A DNA stretch of 64,000 bases from Albimonas sp963816545 (GTDB taxonomy: Bacteria; Pseudomonadota; Alphaproteobacteria; Rhodobacterales; Rhodobacteraceae). The notes beneath the pieces are model-generated. The model ran no database searches. It was not told where the DNA came from and saw nothing but the letters and a program-made list of their open reading frames with translations. Positions 35,919 to 45,766 of the stretch are shown here, piece by piece. A program made the position numbers and the translations under genes. The stretch's first letter is position 1. Every line of letters begins with the position of its first letter. Location: contig CAWFLE010000005.1 in assembly GCA_963816545.1 (NCBI GenBank), forward strand, positions 124,001 through 188,000, given 5' to 3'.

Positions 35919-36291
35919 CAGGATAACCGAGTCGCGCTCATTCGCAAGCCGTTCAGGTTGCGCCGATCGCGCCCGCGTGAGGGTGACCGACGGTCAAGTT
36001 GCGGGAATCTCCCGCATTCCGGGAAACATTCCCACGAGAATGCGTCGCTTTGGATCGACCTCGCGGGCGGCCCTTGATCGGCGGCCGCAAATCTGCATGT
36101 GTGGTTCGCAAGCACAACGTTCGCGGGCAACGCGGCAAAACAGGGAGGAGCCATGTACGGATTTCGCCGTCACGGGCGCGCCGGCCGAAAGGTCGCGGCG
36201 CGACGCCCGAGGATATATCGCCGGCCGCCGGAGGGGCGGAGCATGTGCGCGCCGCGTGGGCGAGGCATGTGCGGTGCCGCGGGGGCGAGGC
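35919..36291. other. Divergent regulatory region between tetR and livG
   Basis: No confident gene. It holds the nested inverted repeats at 36001-36033 and a tandem duplication before the livG start (36243-36294). An ATG at 36153 with a strong GGGAGGAG site opens a frame that runs out of phase into livG; this could encode a leader peptide or mark the original livG start if a base is missing. Confidence 0.45.
36001..36033. promoter_or_regulatory. Nested inverted repeats, candidate TetR-family operator
   Basis: Three overlapping palindromes: GCGGGA-ATC-TCCCGC (36001-36015), GGAAT-N7-ATTCC (36004-36020) and GGGAA-ACA-TTCCC (36021-36033). They lie between divergent tetR and livG starts, a usual place for a TetR operator. 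Which regulator binds is inferred. Confidence 0.5.
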
Positions 36292-36294
36292 ATG
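36243..36294 (+). repeat. Tandem duplication spanning the livG start site
   Basis: Two units of 24-25 bp beginning GCATGTGCG and ending GGGCGAG (about 36242-36265 and 36266-36290) precede the true GCATGAGCG. The repeat places three copies of a GAGG-CATG start signal in a row. Confidence 0.55.
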
Positions 36295-37093
36295 AGCGTC
36301 GCCGAGCCGACGGCGCGGCCCGCCACGACCGCTGGAGCCCCGGTCATCACGGTCAAGGATGTCTCGGTCCGCTTCGGCGGGATCGTGGCGCTGGGCGGGG
36401 TGTCCTTCGAGATCCGGGAGGGCGAGATCCTCGGCCTGATCGGGCCGAACGGGGCCGGGAAGACGACGCTCTTCAACTGCCTGAGCCGGCTTTACACGCC
36501 CAACGAGGGGGACGTGCAGCTTTACGGCAAGTCGATCCTCGACAAGCCGCCCCACATGATCGCGGGCATGGGGATCGGGCGCACGTTCCAGAACGTGGCG
36601 TCCTTTTCCAACCTCTCGGTGCGCGACAACATCCGGGTGGGGGCGCACTCGGCCTCAAGTCCGATCCGTTCTCGGACTCGATCCGGCTGCCCTGGGTGCG
36701 CAGGCAGGAGCGGGGCGTGGACGCGACGACGGAGGAGCTGATCGAGTGGCTCGACCTCGGCGCGGTGGCGGACCTGCCGGTGGCGGGGCTGCCCTTCGGA
36801 ACGCAGAAGCGGGTGGAGCTGGCGCGCGCGATGGCCACGAAGCCGAAGCTCCTGCTGCTGGACGAGCCGGCGGGCGGGCTGAACCATGACGAGGTGCATG
36901 AGCTGGGCGCCCTCATCCGCCGGGTGCGCGACCGCGGCGTGACCGTCCTGCTGGTGGAGCATCACATGGCGCTGGTCATGTCCGTCTCCGACCGCGTGGT
37001 GGTGCTGAACTTCGGCAAGAAGATCGCGCAGGGCACGCCCGCCGAGGTCCAGAAGCACCCCGAGGTGATCGCAGCCTACCTGGGAGGCGCCGA

Positions 37094-37097
<4 letters not shown>
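36292..37097 (+). CDS. livG: Branched-chain amino acid type ABC transporter ATP-binding protein LivG (frame broken near 36647)
   Basis: Cytoplasmic ATPase of the importer. Walker A is LIGPNGAGKTTLFNCLS; after the break come the signature-like LPFGTQKRVELARAMATKP and Walker B LLLLDEPAGGLNHDE with the switch His in LVEHHMALV. The C-terminal VISVSDRV-like MSVSDRVVVLNFGKKIAQGT is typical of LivG. The frame changes within GGGTGGGGGCGCACTCGG (36639-36654). Repaired length is about 268 residues. The ATG at 36292 is the third of three tandem start-like copies. The stop overlaps livF (ATGA). Confidence 0.92.
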
Positions 37098-37807
<710 letters not shown>

Positions 37808-37816
37808 GGACGGACC

Positions 37817-38695
37817 ATGGATCTCTTCATTCAGCAGGTCGTCGCCGGGTTCGCCACGGGCGCGATCTACGCCTGCATGGCCCTCGCGGTCGTGATGATC
37901 TACCAGGCCATCCACCATCTGAACTTCGCCCAGGGCGAGATGGCGATGTTCTCCACCTTCATCGCCTGGCAGTTCCTCGCCTGGGGGTTTCCGTACTGGA
38001 TCGCCTTCGTGCTGACCCTGATCGTCAGCTTCATCGGGGGCTTCCTGATCGAGCGGATCGTGTTCAAGCCGATCGAGAACGCGCCGGTGCTGACCCATAT
38101 CGCGGTGTTCATCGCGCTGTTCGCGATCTTCAACTCCTCGGCCGGGTTCATCTGGGACTTCTCGATCAAGCCGTTCCCGTCTCCCTTCGGCGCAGGCCCG
38201 CTCTATGAGGGCGCCTATATCGGCGCGCATCAGGCGGGGATGATCGCGATCACGCTGATCATGCTGGCGCTGCTGTGGGCCTTCTTCTCGTTCACCCGCG
38301 TCGGGCTTGCGATGCGGGCGGCGGCGGCGAACCCCGACAGCGCGCGGCTGGTGGGCATCCGGGTGAGCTACATGACGGCGCTGGGCTGGGGCATGGCCTC
38401 GGCCATCGGGGCGGTCGCGGGCATCCTGATCGCGCCGGTGGTGTTCCTGGAGCCGAACATGATGCTGTCGATCCTGCTCTACGGCTTCGCGGGCGCGGTG
38501 CTGGGGGGGCTGACCAGCCCGCTCGGCGCGGTGATCGGGGGCTTCATCGTCGGCATCGTGGAGAACCTCGCCGGCACCTACATTCCCGTCATCGGGGGCG
38601 AGCTGAAGCTGCCCATCGCGCTGGCGCTGATCGTGGTGGTGCTTCTGGTCAAACCCGCGGGGCTTCTGGGCCGCCGCACCGTGCAGAGGGTCTGA
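37817..38695 (+). CDS. livH: Branched-chain amino acid type ABC transporter permease LivH
   Basis: 292 residues, about eight membrane helices. Recognisable LivH blocks: FATGAIYACMALAVVMIYQA, HHLNFAQGEMAMFSTFIAWQ, the ATPase-contact loop FTRVGLAMRAAAANPDSARL, and the end GFAGAVLGGLTSPLGAVIGG. It forms the inner-membrane channel with LivM. The frame is intact and livM follows after 3 bp. Confidence 0.96.
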   Translation: MDLFIQQVVAGFATGAIYACMALAVVMIYQAIHHLNFAQGEMAMFSTFIAWQFLAWGFPYWIAFVLTLIVSFIGGFLIERIVFKPIENAPVLTHIAVFIALFAIFNSSAGFIWDFSIKPFPSPFGAGPLYEGAYIGAHQAGMIAITLIMLALLWAFFSFTRVGLAMRAAAANPDSARLVGIRVSYMTALGWGMASAIGAVAGILIAPVVFLEPNMMLSILLYGFAGAVLGGLTSPLGAVIGGFIVGIVENLAGTYIPVIGGELKLPIALALIVVVLLVKPAGLLGRRTVQRV

Positions 38696-38698
38696 GAC

Positions 38699-39709
38699 AT
38701 GGCGACCACGGATCAGTCCACGGCCGCCGCGCGGCCCGCCTCGAAGTCCCCCGTCTCGCTGGAGTCCATCGCGCTGGTGGTGGTGGTGGTGGGGCTCGCG
38801 CTGCTGCCCACCTACTCCGAGAGCTTCTTCACCTACCAGATGACGCAGCTTCTGGTTTACGCCATCGCCATCATGGGCCTGAACATGCTGACCGGCATCA
38901 ACGGCCAGTTCTCGCTCGGGCATGGCGCCTTCTATGCGGTCGGGGCCTACACGGCGGCGCTGCTGATCGAGATGGCGGGCTTCAACCACATGCTGACGCT
39001 GCCCTTCGCGGGGATCGTCTGCTTCCTCGTGGGCTTCGCATTCGGGTTCCCGGCGCTGCGGCTGGAGGGCATCTACCTCGCGCTCGCCACCTTCGCGCTG
39101 GCGGTGGCGACGCCGCAGATCCTGAAGCTGACCCCGCTGGAGCACTGGACGGGCGGCGTGCAGGGCGTGCAGGTGTTCACCGAGACCTTCGACCCGGTGG
39201 TGCCCTTCAACATCACCAGCCCGGGCGACTGGACCTACTACCTGACCTTCGTGGTGGGGCTGCTGCTTTACTGGGCGGCGCGCAACATCGTGACCTCCCG
39301 CACCGGGCGGGCGCTGATGGCGATCCGCGACAACCCGATCGCGGCCGGGGCGATGGGCGTCAACACCGCCATGTACAAGGCCACCGCCTTCGGCATCTCG
39401 GCCTCCATCACCGGCATCGCGGGCGCGCTGGGCGCGATCGTGGTCAAGTTCGTGGCCCCCGACAGCTTCACCTTCGCCATCTCCATCCTGTTCCTGGTGG
39501 GCATGGTCGTGGGCGGCGTGGGCTGGCTGCCGGGCGCGCTGATCGGCGCGGCCTTCGTGATGTTCGTGCCGAACTACGCCGAGCAGATCTCGCAGGGTCT
39601 CGCGGGCGCGGTCTACGGCGTGTTCCTGATCCTCGTCATCTACCTCGCGCCCAAGGGCGCCGGGGGACTGGTCCGCGCTGCGGCGGATCGATTGAAGCGG
39701 CTCGTCTGA
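38699..39709 (+). CDS. livM: Branched-chain amino acid type ABC transporter permease LivM
   Basis: 336 residues. After a polar N-terminus, helices include AIMGLNMLTGINGQFSLGHG (family signature), FGFPALRLEGIYLALATFAL and the ATPase-contact segment RTGRALMAIRDNPIAAGAMG. The C-terminus LIGAAFVMFVPNYAEQISQG is typical. It is the second channel subunit. The frame is intact; the binding-protein gene follows after 32 bp with its own ribosome-binding site. Confidence 0.96.
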   Translation: MATTDQSTAAARPASKSPVSLESIALVVVVVGLALLPTYSESFFTYQMTQLLVYAIAIMGLNMLTGINGQFSLGHGAFYAVGAYTAALLIEMAGFNHMLTLPFAGIVCFLVGFAFGFPALRLEGIYLALATFALAVATPQILKLTPLEHWTGGVQGVQVFTETFDPVVPFNITSPGDWTYYLTFVVGLLLYWAARNIVTSRTGRALMAIRDNPIAAGAMGVNTAMYKATAFGISASITGIAGALGAIVVKFVAPDSFTFAISILFLVGMVVGGVGWLPGALIGAAFVMFVPNYAEQISQGLAGAVYGVFLILVIYLAPKGAGGLVRAAADRLKRLV

Positions 39710-39741
39710 GCCGGACAACACGCAGCAGGGAGAGAAAACGC

Positions 39742-40950
39742 ATGCTGACGAAACGCAACGTCCTCGCGGCGGGCCTCGCCTCCGTCGCCGCACTCGCGGC
39801 GCCGGCCATGGCGCAGACCGTCGTTGGCGTCACCGACGACACCATCAAGATCGGCAACACCATGCCGTATTCCGGCCCGGCCTCGGCCTACGGCCAGATC
39901 GGCCAGACCATGGCCGCCTACTTCAAGAAGGTGAACGCCGAGGGCGGCATCAACGGCCGCAAGATCGACTTCATCACCTACGACGACGCCTACTCGCCCC
40001 CCAAGACGGTCGAGCAGGTCCGCCGCCTGGTGGAGCAGGACCAGGTTGCGCTGCTGTACGGGGTGCTGGGGACGCCGCCGAACTCGGCCATCCACCGCTA
40101 CGTGAACGCGAAGAAGGTGCCGCACCTCTTCATCTCCACCGGCGCCACCAAGTGGGGCGACCCGGAGAACTACCCCTGGACGATGGGCTGGCAGCCGAAC
40201 TACCAGACCGAGGGCAAGATCTACGGCCAGTACGTCCGCGACAACCTGCCCGACGCCAAGATCGGCGTGCTCTACCAGAACGACGACTACGGCAAGGACT
40301 ACCTCGAGGGCTTCAAGGAAGGCCTCGGCGACATGACCTCCCAGATCGTGTCGGAGCAGTCCTACGAGGTCGCGGACCCGACCGTGGACAGCCAGATCAT
40401 CAACCTGCAGAGCTCCGGCGCGGACGTGTTCTTCAACATCACCACGCCGAAATTCGCGGCGCAGGCGATCAAGAAGGCGCATGACATCGGCTGGACGCCC
40501 ACCCACTTCCTCAACAACGTCTCCCAGTCCGTGGGCGCGGTGCTGAAGCCGGCGGGCCTCGAGGCCTCGCAGGGCCTGATCTCGGCGATCTACCAGAAGG
40601 AGCCGGGCGACCCGCAGTGGGCCGACGATCCTGCGATGCAGGAGTGGAGCAAGTTCATGGACGAGTACTATCCCGATGGGGACAAGACCTCGTCCTTCAC
40701 CACCTTCGGCTACGCCAATGCCCGGACGATGGAGCAGGTGCTCCGGCAGGCCGGCGACGACCTCAGCCGCGAGAACATCATGAAGGAGGCCGCGAACCTC
40801 AAGCAGGTCGACGTGGGCGTCCTGCTGCCGGGCATCTTCATCGACACCTCTCCGACGGACTTCTACCCGATCGAGGCGGTGCAGCTCGTGAAGTTCAAGG
40901 GCGAGAGCTGGGAGCGGTTCGGCGACGTCCTGTCCTCCGAGTCCGAGTAA
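39742..40950 (+). CDS. livK: Branched-chain amino acid type ABC transporter substrate-binding protein LivK
   Basis: 402 residues with a Sec signal peptide (MLTKRNVLAAGLASVAALAA, cleavage after AMA). The Peripla_BP_6 fold shows IKIGNTMPYSGPASAYGQIG, YFKKVNAEGGINGRKIDFIT and DAKIGVLYQNDDYGKDYLEG. Length and motifs (YDDAYSPPKTVEQVRRLVEQ) fit the large subgroup of LivK-like proteins that bind hydrophobic amino acids, amides or aromatic acids, so the substrate is not certain. A strong hairpin follows the stop. Confidence 0.93.
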   Translation: MLTKRNVLAAGLASVAALAAPAMAQTVVGVTDDTIKIGNTMPYSGPASAYGQIGQTMAAYFKKVNAEGGINGRKIDFITYDDAYSPPKTVEQVRRLVEQDQVALLYGVLGTPPNSAIHRYVNAKKVPHLFISTGATKWGDPENYPWTMGWQPNYQTEGKIYGQYVRDNLPDAKIGVLYQNDDYGKDYLEGFKEGLGDMTSQIVSEQSYEVADPTVDSQIINLQSSGADVFFNITTPKFAAQAIKKAHDIGWTPTHFLNNVSQSVGAVLKPAGLEASQGLISAIYQKEPGDPQWADDPAMQEWSKFMDEYYPDGDKTSSFTTFGYANARTMEQVLRQAGDDLSRENIMKEAANLKQVDVGVLLPGIFIDTSPTDFYPIEAVQLVKFKGESWERFGDVLSSESE

Positions 40951-40970
40951 CCGTCCATCCTGCGGTACAG

Positions 40971-40996
40971 GCGGCCGCCCCTTCGGGGGCGGCCGC
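40971..40996 (+). terminator. Hairpin terminator after the liv operon
   Basis: A perfect 11-bp stem GCGGCCGCCCC with a TTCG loop and GGGGCGGCCGC starts 20 bp after the livK stop. The following tract (ATCCGTTTCC) is only weakly T-rich. Confidence 0.7.
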
Positions 40997-41099
40997 ATCC
41001 GTTTCCGCGCCCCCCCTGTCGGACGCGCGACTTGAAGCTACATGGAAGGGCCGTCCTACGCCGGCGGGCCCCGCCGGCGTCCATCTTTCCGGGGGAGCC

Positions 41100-42050
41100 A
41101 TGCCCGAAGCCGTCCGCGCCGAAGCCACGGACCTGTCCGCCCGCGACGCGCCCGAGATCTGCATCGTCATGAACGCAGGCTCCGGCAAGCGGCGGGGCAG
41201 GGAGCAGGCCGAGGAGATCGAGCAGCTTTTCGAGCGGCATCCCCAGCGGATCGCGCTGCGCCTGGTGGACAAGGGCGAGAACATCGCGGCCGAGGCCCGC
41301 CGCGCCGCCGAGGAGGGCTGCGGGATCGTGGTGGCCGCAGGCGGGGACGGGACCATCAACGCCGTCGCCGGCGCCATCGCCGGCACGGGCGCCGCGCTCG
41401 GCGTCATCCCGCTGGGCACCTTCAACTACGTGGCCCGCTCGCTCGGCATCCCGCTGGAGCCGGAGGCGGCGCTCGACGCCATCGTGCGCGGGAGCGACCG
41501 TCCCATGCGGCTCGGGGACGTGAACGGGCGCATCTTCCTCAACAACGCCAGCCTCGGCGCCTACGCCAAGATCCTGGAGACGCGGGAGACGGTGTATCGC
41601 CGCTTCGGGCGCAGCCAGATCGCGGCGCACTGGTCGGTGCTCACGACGCTGGCGGAGTTCCGCTCCCCCCTCGCCGCCAGGGTGACGGTGGACGGAGAGG
41701 TTCACCGCGTGCGCACCCCGCTCGCCTTCATCGCCAACAACCCCTTCCAGCTTGAGGAATTCGGGTTCGACGAAGCGGCGGAGCGCGTGCGGCAGGGCGA
41801 GCTTGCGCTGTTTCTCGCGCCGGACCGCACGCGCTTCCAGCTCATCATGTTCGCGCTGGACCTCGCGCTCGGCCGCCTCAAGCCCCACCGGGACTTCGAG
41901 CTGCTGTTCGGCCGCGACATTCTGGTGGAGACGCGCCGCCCGGGCAGCCTCGTCGCCCGCGACGGCGAGCGGGAGCGGATGCCGGCCCCGTTCCGGTTCA
42001 AGGTGATCGAGGGCGCGCTGTCGGTCCGCGTGCCGCCCGAGGCCGAATGA
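41100..42050 (+). CDS. Diacylglycerol kinase family lipid kinase
   Basis: 316 residues. The DAGK catalytic domain starts ICIVMNAGSGKRRG and contains the nucleotide-site motif VAAGGDGTINAVAGAIAG, LGVIPLGTFNYVARSLGI and FLNNASLGAYAKI. These soluble enzymes phosphorylate diacylglycerol or related lipids (YegS/BmrU type). It is coupled to the metallophosphoesterase gene by an ATGA overlap, and both lie beside DedA- and PAP2-type lipid-phosphate genes on the other strand. GGGGGAG precedes the ATG. Confidence 0.9.
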   Translation: MPEAVRAEATDLSARDAPEICIVMNAGSGKRRGREQAEEIEQLFERHPQRIALRLVDKGENIAAEARRAAEEGCGIVVAAGGDGTINAVAGAIAGTGAALGVIPLGTFNYVARSLGIPLEPEAALDAIVRGSDRPMRLGDVNGRIFLNNASLGAYAKILETRETVYRRFGRSQIAAHWSVLTTLAEFRSPLAARVTVDGEVHRVRTPLAFIANNPFQLEEFGFDEAAERVRQGELALFLAPDRTRFQLIMFALDLALGRLKPHRDFELLFGRDILVETRRPGSLVARDGERERMPAPFRFKVIEGALSVRVPPEAE

Positions 42051-42859
42051 GACGCATCGTCCATCTGTCCGACCTTCATTTCGGCCGCGTCCGTCCGGAA
42101 CTGACCCGCCCGCTGGTGGCCGCGGTGAAGCGCGTGGAACCGGACCTCGTGGTCGTCTCGGGGGACTTCACCCAGCGCGCGCGGGAGAACCAGTACCGCG
42201 AGGCGCGCGCCTTCCTCGACCAGCTGCCGGAGCCTCGGCTCTGCGTGCCGGGGAACCATGACGTGCCGCTCGACAACCTCGCGCTGCGCGCGTTTCGGCC
42301 CTGGAGCCGCTATCGCCGCTGGATCTCCCGGGATCTGGAGCCGCAGTGGCATGACGACATGGTCACGGTGGTGGGGGCGAACACGGTCTCGCCGCGGGAG
42401 TGGCAGCGCGGGCGCATCAGCTCCCGCCGGCTGACCCGGCTGTGCAATGCGTTCGAATTCGCCGGGGCGGACGGGAAGCCCCGCCTGCGCGTCCTCGTGG
42501 CCCACCACCCGGTCGAGCAGCGGCCGGAGGACGACAAGCAGCCGATGAAGGGCGGAGAGCGCGCGGCCGAGGCGCTGACTGCCTGCGGCGCCGACGTGGT
42601 GCTGGCCGGCCACCTCCATTCCTGGCGCGCGGCGCCCTTCGCGGCGGGCGGCACGCTGCAGGTGCAGGCGGGCACCAGCCTCTCGGAACGCCTGCGGGGG
42701 GAGGAGAACGACTTCAACCTCCTGAGCGTGACCCCGGATCAGGTGATCGTGGATCGCTACGTCGCGGGCCTGGGCCATGATTTCGAGCGGGAGTTCAGGT
42801 CCGTCTTCCGCCGCACGCGCGACGGCTGGACGGGCGTCGAGGGACCGCACGAGCCGTGA
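42047..42859 (+). CDS. Metallophosphoesterase
   Basis: 270 residues with all calcineurin-like motifs: VHLSDLHFG, VVSGDFTQRA, VPGNHDVPL, VLVAHHPVEQ and LAGHLHSW. The order and spacing match cyclic-nucleotide/UDP-diacylglucosamine-type phosphoesterases of the dinuclear metal family. Genome pairing with a lipid kinase suggests a phosphate-ester substrate in lipid metabolism, which is inference. The frame is intact and overlaps the preceding gene by four bases. Confidence 0.9.
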   Translation: MRRIVHLSDLHFGRVRPELTRPLVAAVKRVEPDLVVVSGDFTQRARENQYREARAFLDQLPEPRLCVPGNHDVPLDNLALRAFRPWSRYRRWISRDLEPQWHDDMVTVVGANTVSPREWQRGRISSRRLTRLCNAFEFAGADGKPRLRVLVAHHPVEQRPEDDKQPMKGGERAAEALTACGADVVLAGHLHSWRAAPFAAGGTLQVQAGTSLSERLRGEENDFNLLSVTPDQVIVDRYVAGLGHDFEREFRSVFRRTRDGWTGVEGPHEP

Positions 42860-42995
42860 AGGGGCCGCCCCCGGAAGGGTGACGCATGTCCGGGATGGGG
42901 GACATGAGCGGCTGTTTCCGACGATCGGCAGGGGCCGCCGCGTGGAACAGGCTCCTCGTCGCGCATGCTCCGACTGAAGCCCGAACAGGCGCGAG

Positions 42996-43025
42996 GCCGC
43001 GGCGGGGACCGGCCGCGGCGCTTTT
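42996..43025. terminator. Terminator between convergent genes
   Basis: GCCGCGGC, an 8-base loop and GCCGCGGC (42996-43019) are followed by GCTTTTG. It sits between the metallophosphoesterase (+) and the DedA gene (-), so may serve both. Confidence 0.65.
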
Positions 43026-43039
43026 GCGGCGGTTCGGCC

Positions 43040-43666
43040 TCAGGGGCCTTCGCGCCGCACCTTGCGCCCGAACGTCGCGACGCGGAACAGATACCACGCC
43101 ACGATCGCGACCAGCACGGCCGTCGAGACGGGGTTCATCCAGGCCGAGACCTGCTGATACCGGCTGCCGAGCCACCAGCCGGCGAACGCGAGCAGGGCGG
43201 TCCAGATCGTCGTGCCGAAGGCCGTCCACAGGAGGAACTTCCAGAACGGCATCCGCGCCATTCCGGCCGGGACCGAGATGAAGGTGCGGACGGTGGGCAC
43301 GAGGCGGCCCACGAAGACGGCGATCCCGCCATAGCGGGCGAACCACGCCTCGGCCTTGTCGATCTCGCCCGGCGTCAGGGTGAGCCAGCGGCCGTGGCGG
43401 CGCGAGAACCGCTTCAGCCGCTCCGCCCCCACGCGGAGGCCGATCCAGTACCAGAGGATCGCGCCGGCGAGGGAGCCGAGCGACCCGGCGACGATCATCA
43501 GCGCAAGGCCGCCCCAGCCCGCGCCGTCCCCCTGCGAGGCCTGGTATCCGGCCAGCGGCATGATGAGCTCGGACGGGATGGGGGGAAAGACGTTCTCGAC
43601 GAACATCAGGATGGCGACGCCGAGGGCGCCGACCTGGTCCACCAGCGACGTGATCCAATCGAACAT
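43040..43666 (-). CDS. DedA family membrane protein
   Basis: About 208 residues. The VTT/SNARE-associated domain is recognisable: FVENVFPPIPSELIMPLAGY (reentrant loop with conserved E), the middle FARYGGIAVFVGRLVPTVRT (with the essential Arg) and SVPAGMARMPFWKFLLWTAF. DedA proteins act as lipid-carrier or phospholipid flippase/scramblases linked to proton motive force. Start 43666 (MFDWI) is preferred, with AAAGGA upstream; 43672 adds two residues. Confidence 0.92.
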   Translation of the reverse strand: MFDWITSLVDQVGALGVAILMFVENVFPPIPSELIMPLAGYQASQGDGAGWGGLALMIVAGSLGSLAGAILWYWIGLRVGAERLKRFSRRHGRWLTLTPGEIDKAEAWFARYGGIAVFVGRLVPTVRTFISVPAGMARMPFWKFLLWTAFGTTIWTALLAFAGWWLGSRYQQVSAWMNPVSTAVLVAIVAWYLFRVATFGRKVRREGP

Positions 43667-43707
43667 GAGCATCCTTTCTTCAGGTCGGCGCGCGCTTCGG
43701 GCGCCCG

Positions 43708-45651
43708 TCAGGGGCGAGGTTCAAGCAGGCAGGGGGCCGCCGCCGCCGCGCCCGCGCAGTTCGGGAGCGACAGCGCGGGGTTCGCAGGCCGTTGCGCCGC
43801 GGCGCGATCGGGATCGCCGGACGTGGCGGCGGCGAAGACGGCATGGCCTCCGGGGGTCCGCAGCCCGGTGTCCCAGAGCCGCAGCTCCAGCGCGCGCCCG
43901 GCGTTGCGGAAGCCGGCGTCGGCGGGGCGCCCTTGCCAGAACACGGGAAGGAGAGCGGCGCGGTCCGTCTCCCGGCCTGTCAGTTCGCGCCAGGCGGCAT
44001 GGGCGAGGGTCATCGGGGCGGCCTTTTCGACGGGCGTCCAGCCGGCGGCCTCCAGCGTCCCGGCGATCGTCGCCAGGTTCGGGGCCGCCACGAGCGCCGA
44101 GACGGGAGCCCGCGCGCGCCCGCCGATCGACTCCGTTCCGAGCGGCAGATCCGACGGCCATCGCGCGATCGTCTCCGGAACCGCGGCCGCATCCTCCGCC
44201 CGCGCCGCGACGCGCGGAGGATCGGCCGCGACGGCGAACCATCCCGCCGCCGCGAGCGTGACGGCGAGCGCCGCCGCCGCCGCCGCGCGCTGCGGCCGGG
44301 AGGTCCGCGCTTCCGGCGCCTTCGCCCGCATCCGCTCCGCCGCCGCGAGCCCGATCAGGAGCCACAGGGCGCCCAGCAGCCAGCCGTTGACCACGTCCGA
44401 AAGGAAGTGCTCGATCAGGTAGACGCGGCTGAAGCCGACGAGGAGGGCCGTCGCCGCCCCGGCCGCAAGGGCCGTCGTCGGCCCGATCACGCGCTCCCGC
44501 CACAGGATCGCGGCGAGCGTGCCCCAGAAGGCCACCGACAGGGTGGCGTGGCCGGACGGGAAGCTGCCCGAGGTCTCGACGAAGTAGCCGAGCTCCGGCC
44601 GCGGCCTCGCGAAGGCGCCCTTCAGCAGGCGGACCGACAGCAGCTCGCCCCCCAGGGCGGTCCACAATTGCAGGAGCGATGCGCTCCGGCCGAGAAGCGT
44701 CAGCGCAGCGGTCGCGCCCGCGAGGACGCAGGCCACCACGGTCCAGTGCCCGAGCTGCGTGACCAGCCCGAAGGCCCGCAGCGCCTCGGGCGTCCAGAGC
44801 GCGTGGATGAGCTGCGCGAGCTTCAGGTCCGTCTCCGCCACCTGCGGCGCGCGGAGGAAGTCCAGCGCCGAGTCGGCCCAGGCGAGCGCCACGTAGGCCA
44901 TGACGGCGAGGAGCGCCGTCAGGGTCAGCCCCTCGAACCGGTCGGTCGCGAAGCGCCGTCCGAGGAAGCGCGTCGTCGCCGGATGAGCCGCCAGCGCCCG
45001 CGCGACGGCGGGATGCGCGAGCGCGGCATCCCGCGCCATGCCCGTCACGGTCAGCGCGAGCGGCAGGCCCTGACGGATCCGCCTCGCAATCAGCCAGGTC
45101 GCGCCGAGCGCAGCCGCGAGACCGAGGGCCAGCAGCGCATCCCGCCCGATCCACGGCGCGAGCCGCGCCAGCGTCTCGGCCGCGAGGTAGCCGGCGCCTA
45201 TGCAGGCCGCCGCGTGGATCGCGGCGCCGGCGGCGTTCCACGGCCGGAAGCGGGCCGGCCTCATGCCGCCGAGGCCCGCGGCGAACGGCGCGAGGCCCCC
45301 CGGCAGGCCATGGAAGCGGCCGATGGCCAGCGCGAGCCCGCGTCGGCGGCGCATCAGCGCCTCCGTCCTTCGCCAGTCGGGGAACCGCCGCAGGGTCCGC
45401 GGCCCGCTCAGCCGTCGCCCCATCCAGAAGCCGAGTTCGCCGCCGACCGCTGCGCCCGCCGTCGCGAACAGGAACGGCGCGAGCGGGCCCCACCCGAGCG
45501 CCTGGGCGAGGGCGCCGCCGGCGACCAGCGCCAACCACCCCGGGACCAGAAGACCCGTCAGGACGAACGCCTCCAGCAGCGCCGCCGCGAAGACGGCCCA
45601 GCAGCCCCAGGTTCCGAACATCTCCGGCGAAGCGGCCGCCCAGCCCGTCAT
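43708..45651 (-). CDS. DedA - PAP2 phosphatase - LssY fusion membrane protein
   Basis: 647 residues in three parts. Residues about 1-200 are DedA-like (VLTGLLVPGWLALVAGGALA, AIGRFHGLPGGLAPFAAGLG). Residues about 230-440 are a PAP2 phosphatase with all three motifs: KGAFARPRP, PSGHATLS and SRVYLIEHFLSD. The last ~190 residues, after another helix, match the LssY C-terminal domain (PVSALVAAPNLATIAGTLEA, GWTPV, PVFWQGRP). It is predicted to dephosphorylate and perhaps move lipid phosphates at the inner membrane. It lies next to a stand-alone DedA gene in the same direction. Confidence 0.88.
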   Translation of the reverse strand: MTGWAAASPEMFGTWGCWAVFAAALLEAFVLTGLLVPGWLALVAGGALAQALGWGPLAPFLFATAGAAVGGELGFWMGRRLSGPRTLRRFPDWRRTEALMRRRRGLALAIGRFHGLPGGLAPFAAGLGGMRPARFRPWNAAGAAIHAAACIGAGYLAAETLARLAPWIGRDALLALGLAAALGATWLIARRIRQGLPLALTVTGMARDAALAHPAVARALAAHPATTRFLGRRFATDRFEGLTLTALLAVMAYVALAWADSALDFLRAPQVAETDLKLAQLIHALWTPEALRAFGLVTQLGHWTVVACVLAGATAALTLLGRSASLLQLWTALGGELLSVRLLKGAFARPRPELGYFVETSGSFPSGHATLSVAFWGTLAAILWRERVIGPTTALAAGAATALLVGFSRVYLIEHFLSDVVNGWLLGALWLLIGLAAAERMRAKAPEARTSRPQRAAAAAALAVTLAAAGWFAVAADPPRVAARAEDAAAVPETIARWPSDLPLGTESIGGRARAPVSALVAAPNLATIAGTLEAAGWTPVEKAAPMTLAHAAWRELTGRETDRAALLPVFWQGRPADAGFRNAGRALELRLWDTGLRTPGGHAVFAAATSGDPDRAAAQRPANPALSLPNCAGAAAAAPCLLEPRP

Positions 45652-45766
45652 CGTTCTCGTCCTTCCGGCCCGTCCCCGGCTGGATGGAGCGCGCGCCGCC
45701 GCGCCGGCAAGACGGCCAGCCCAAGGTTACGGAATGGTAATCTTCCGGCAATCCGCCGGGAGAGGC

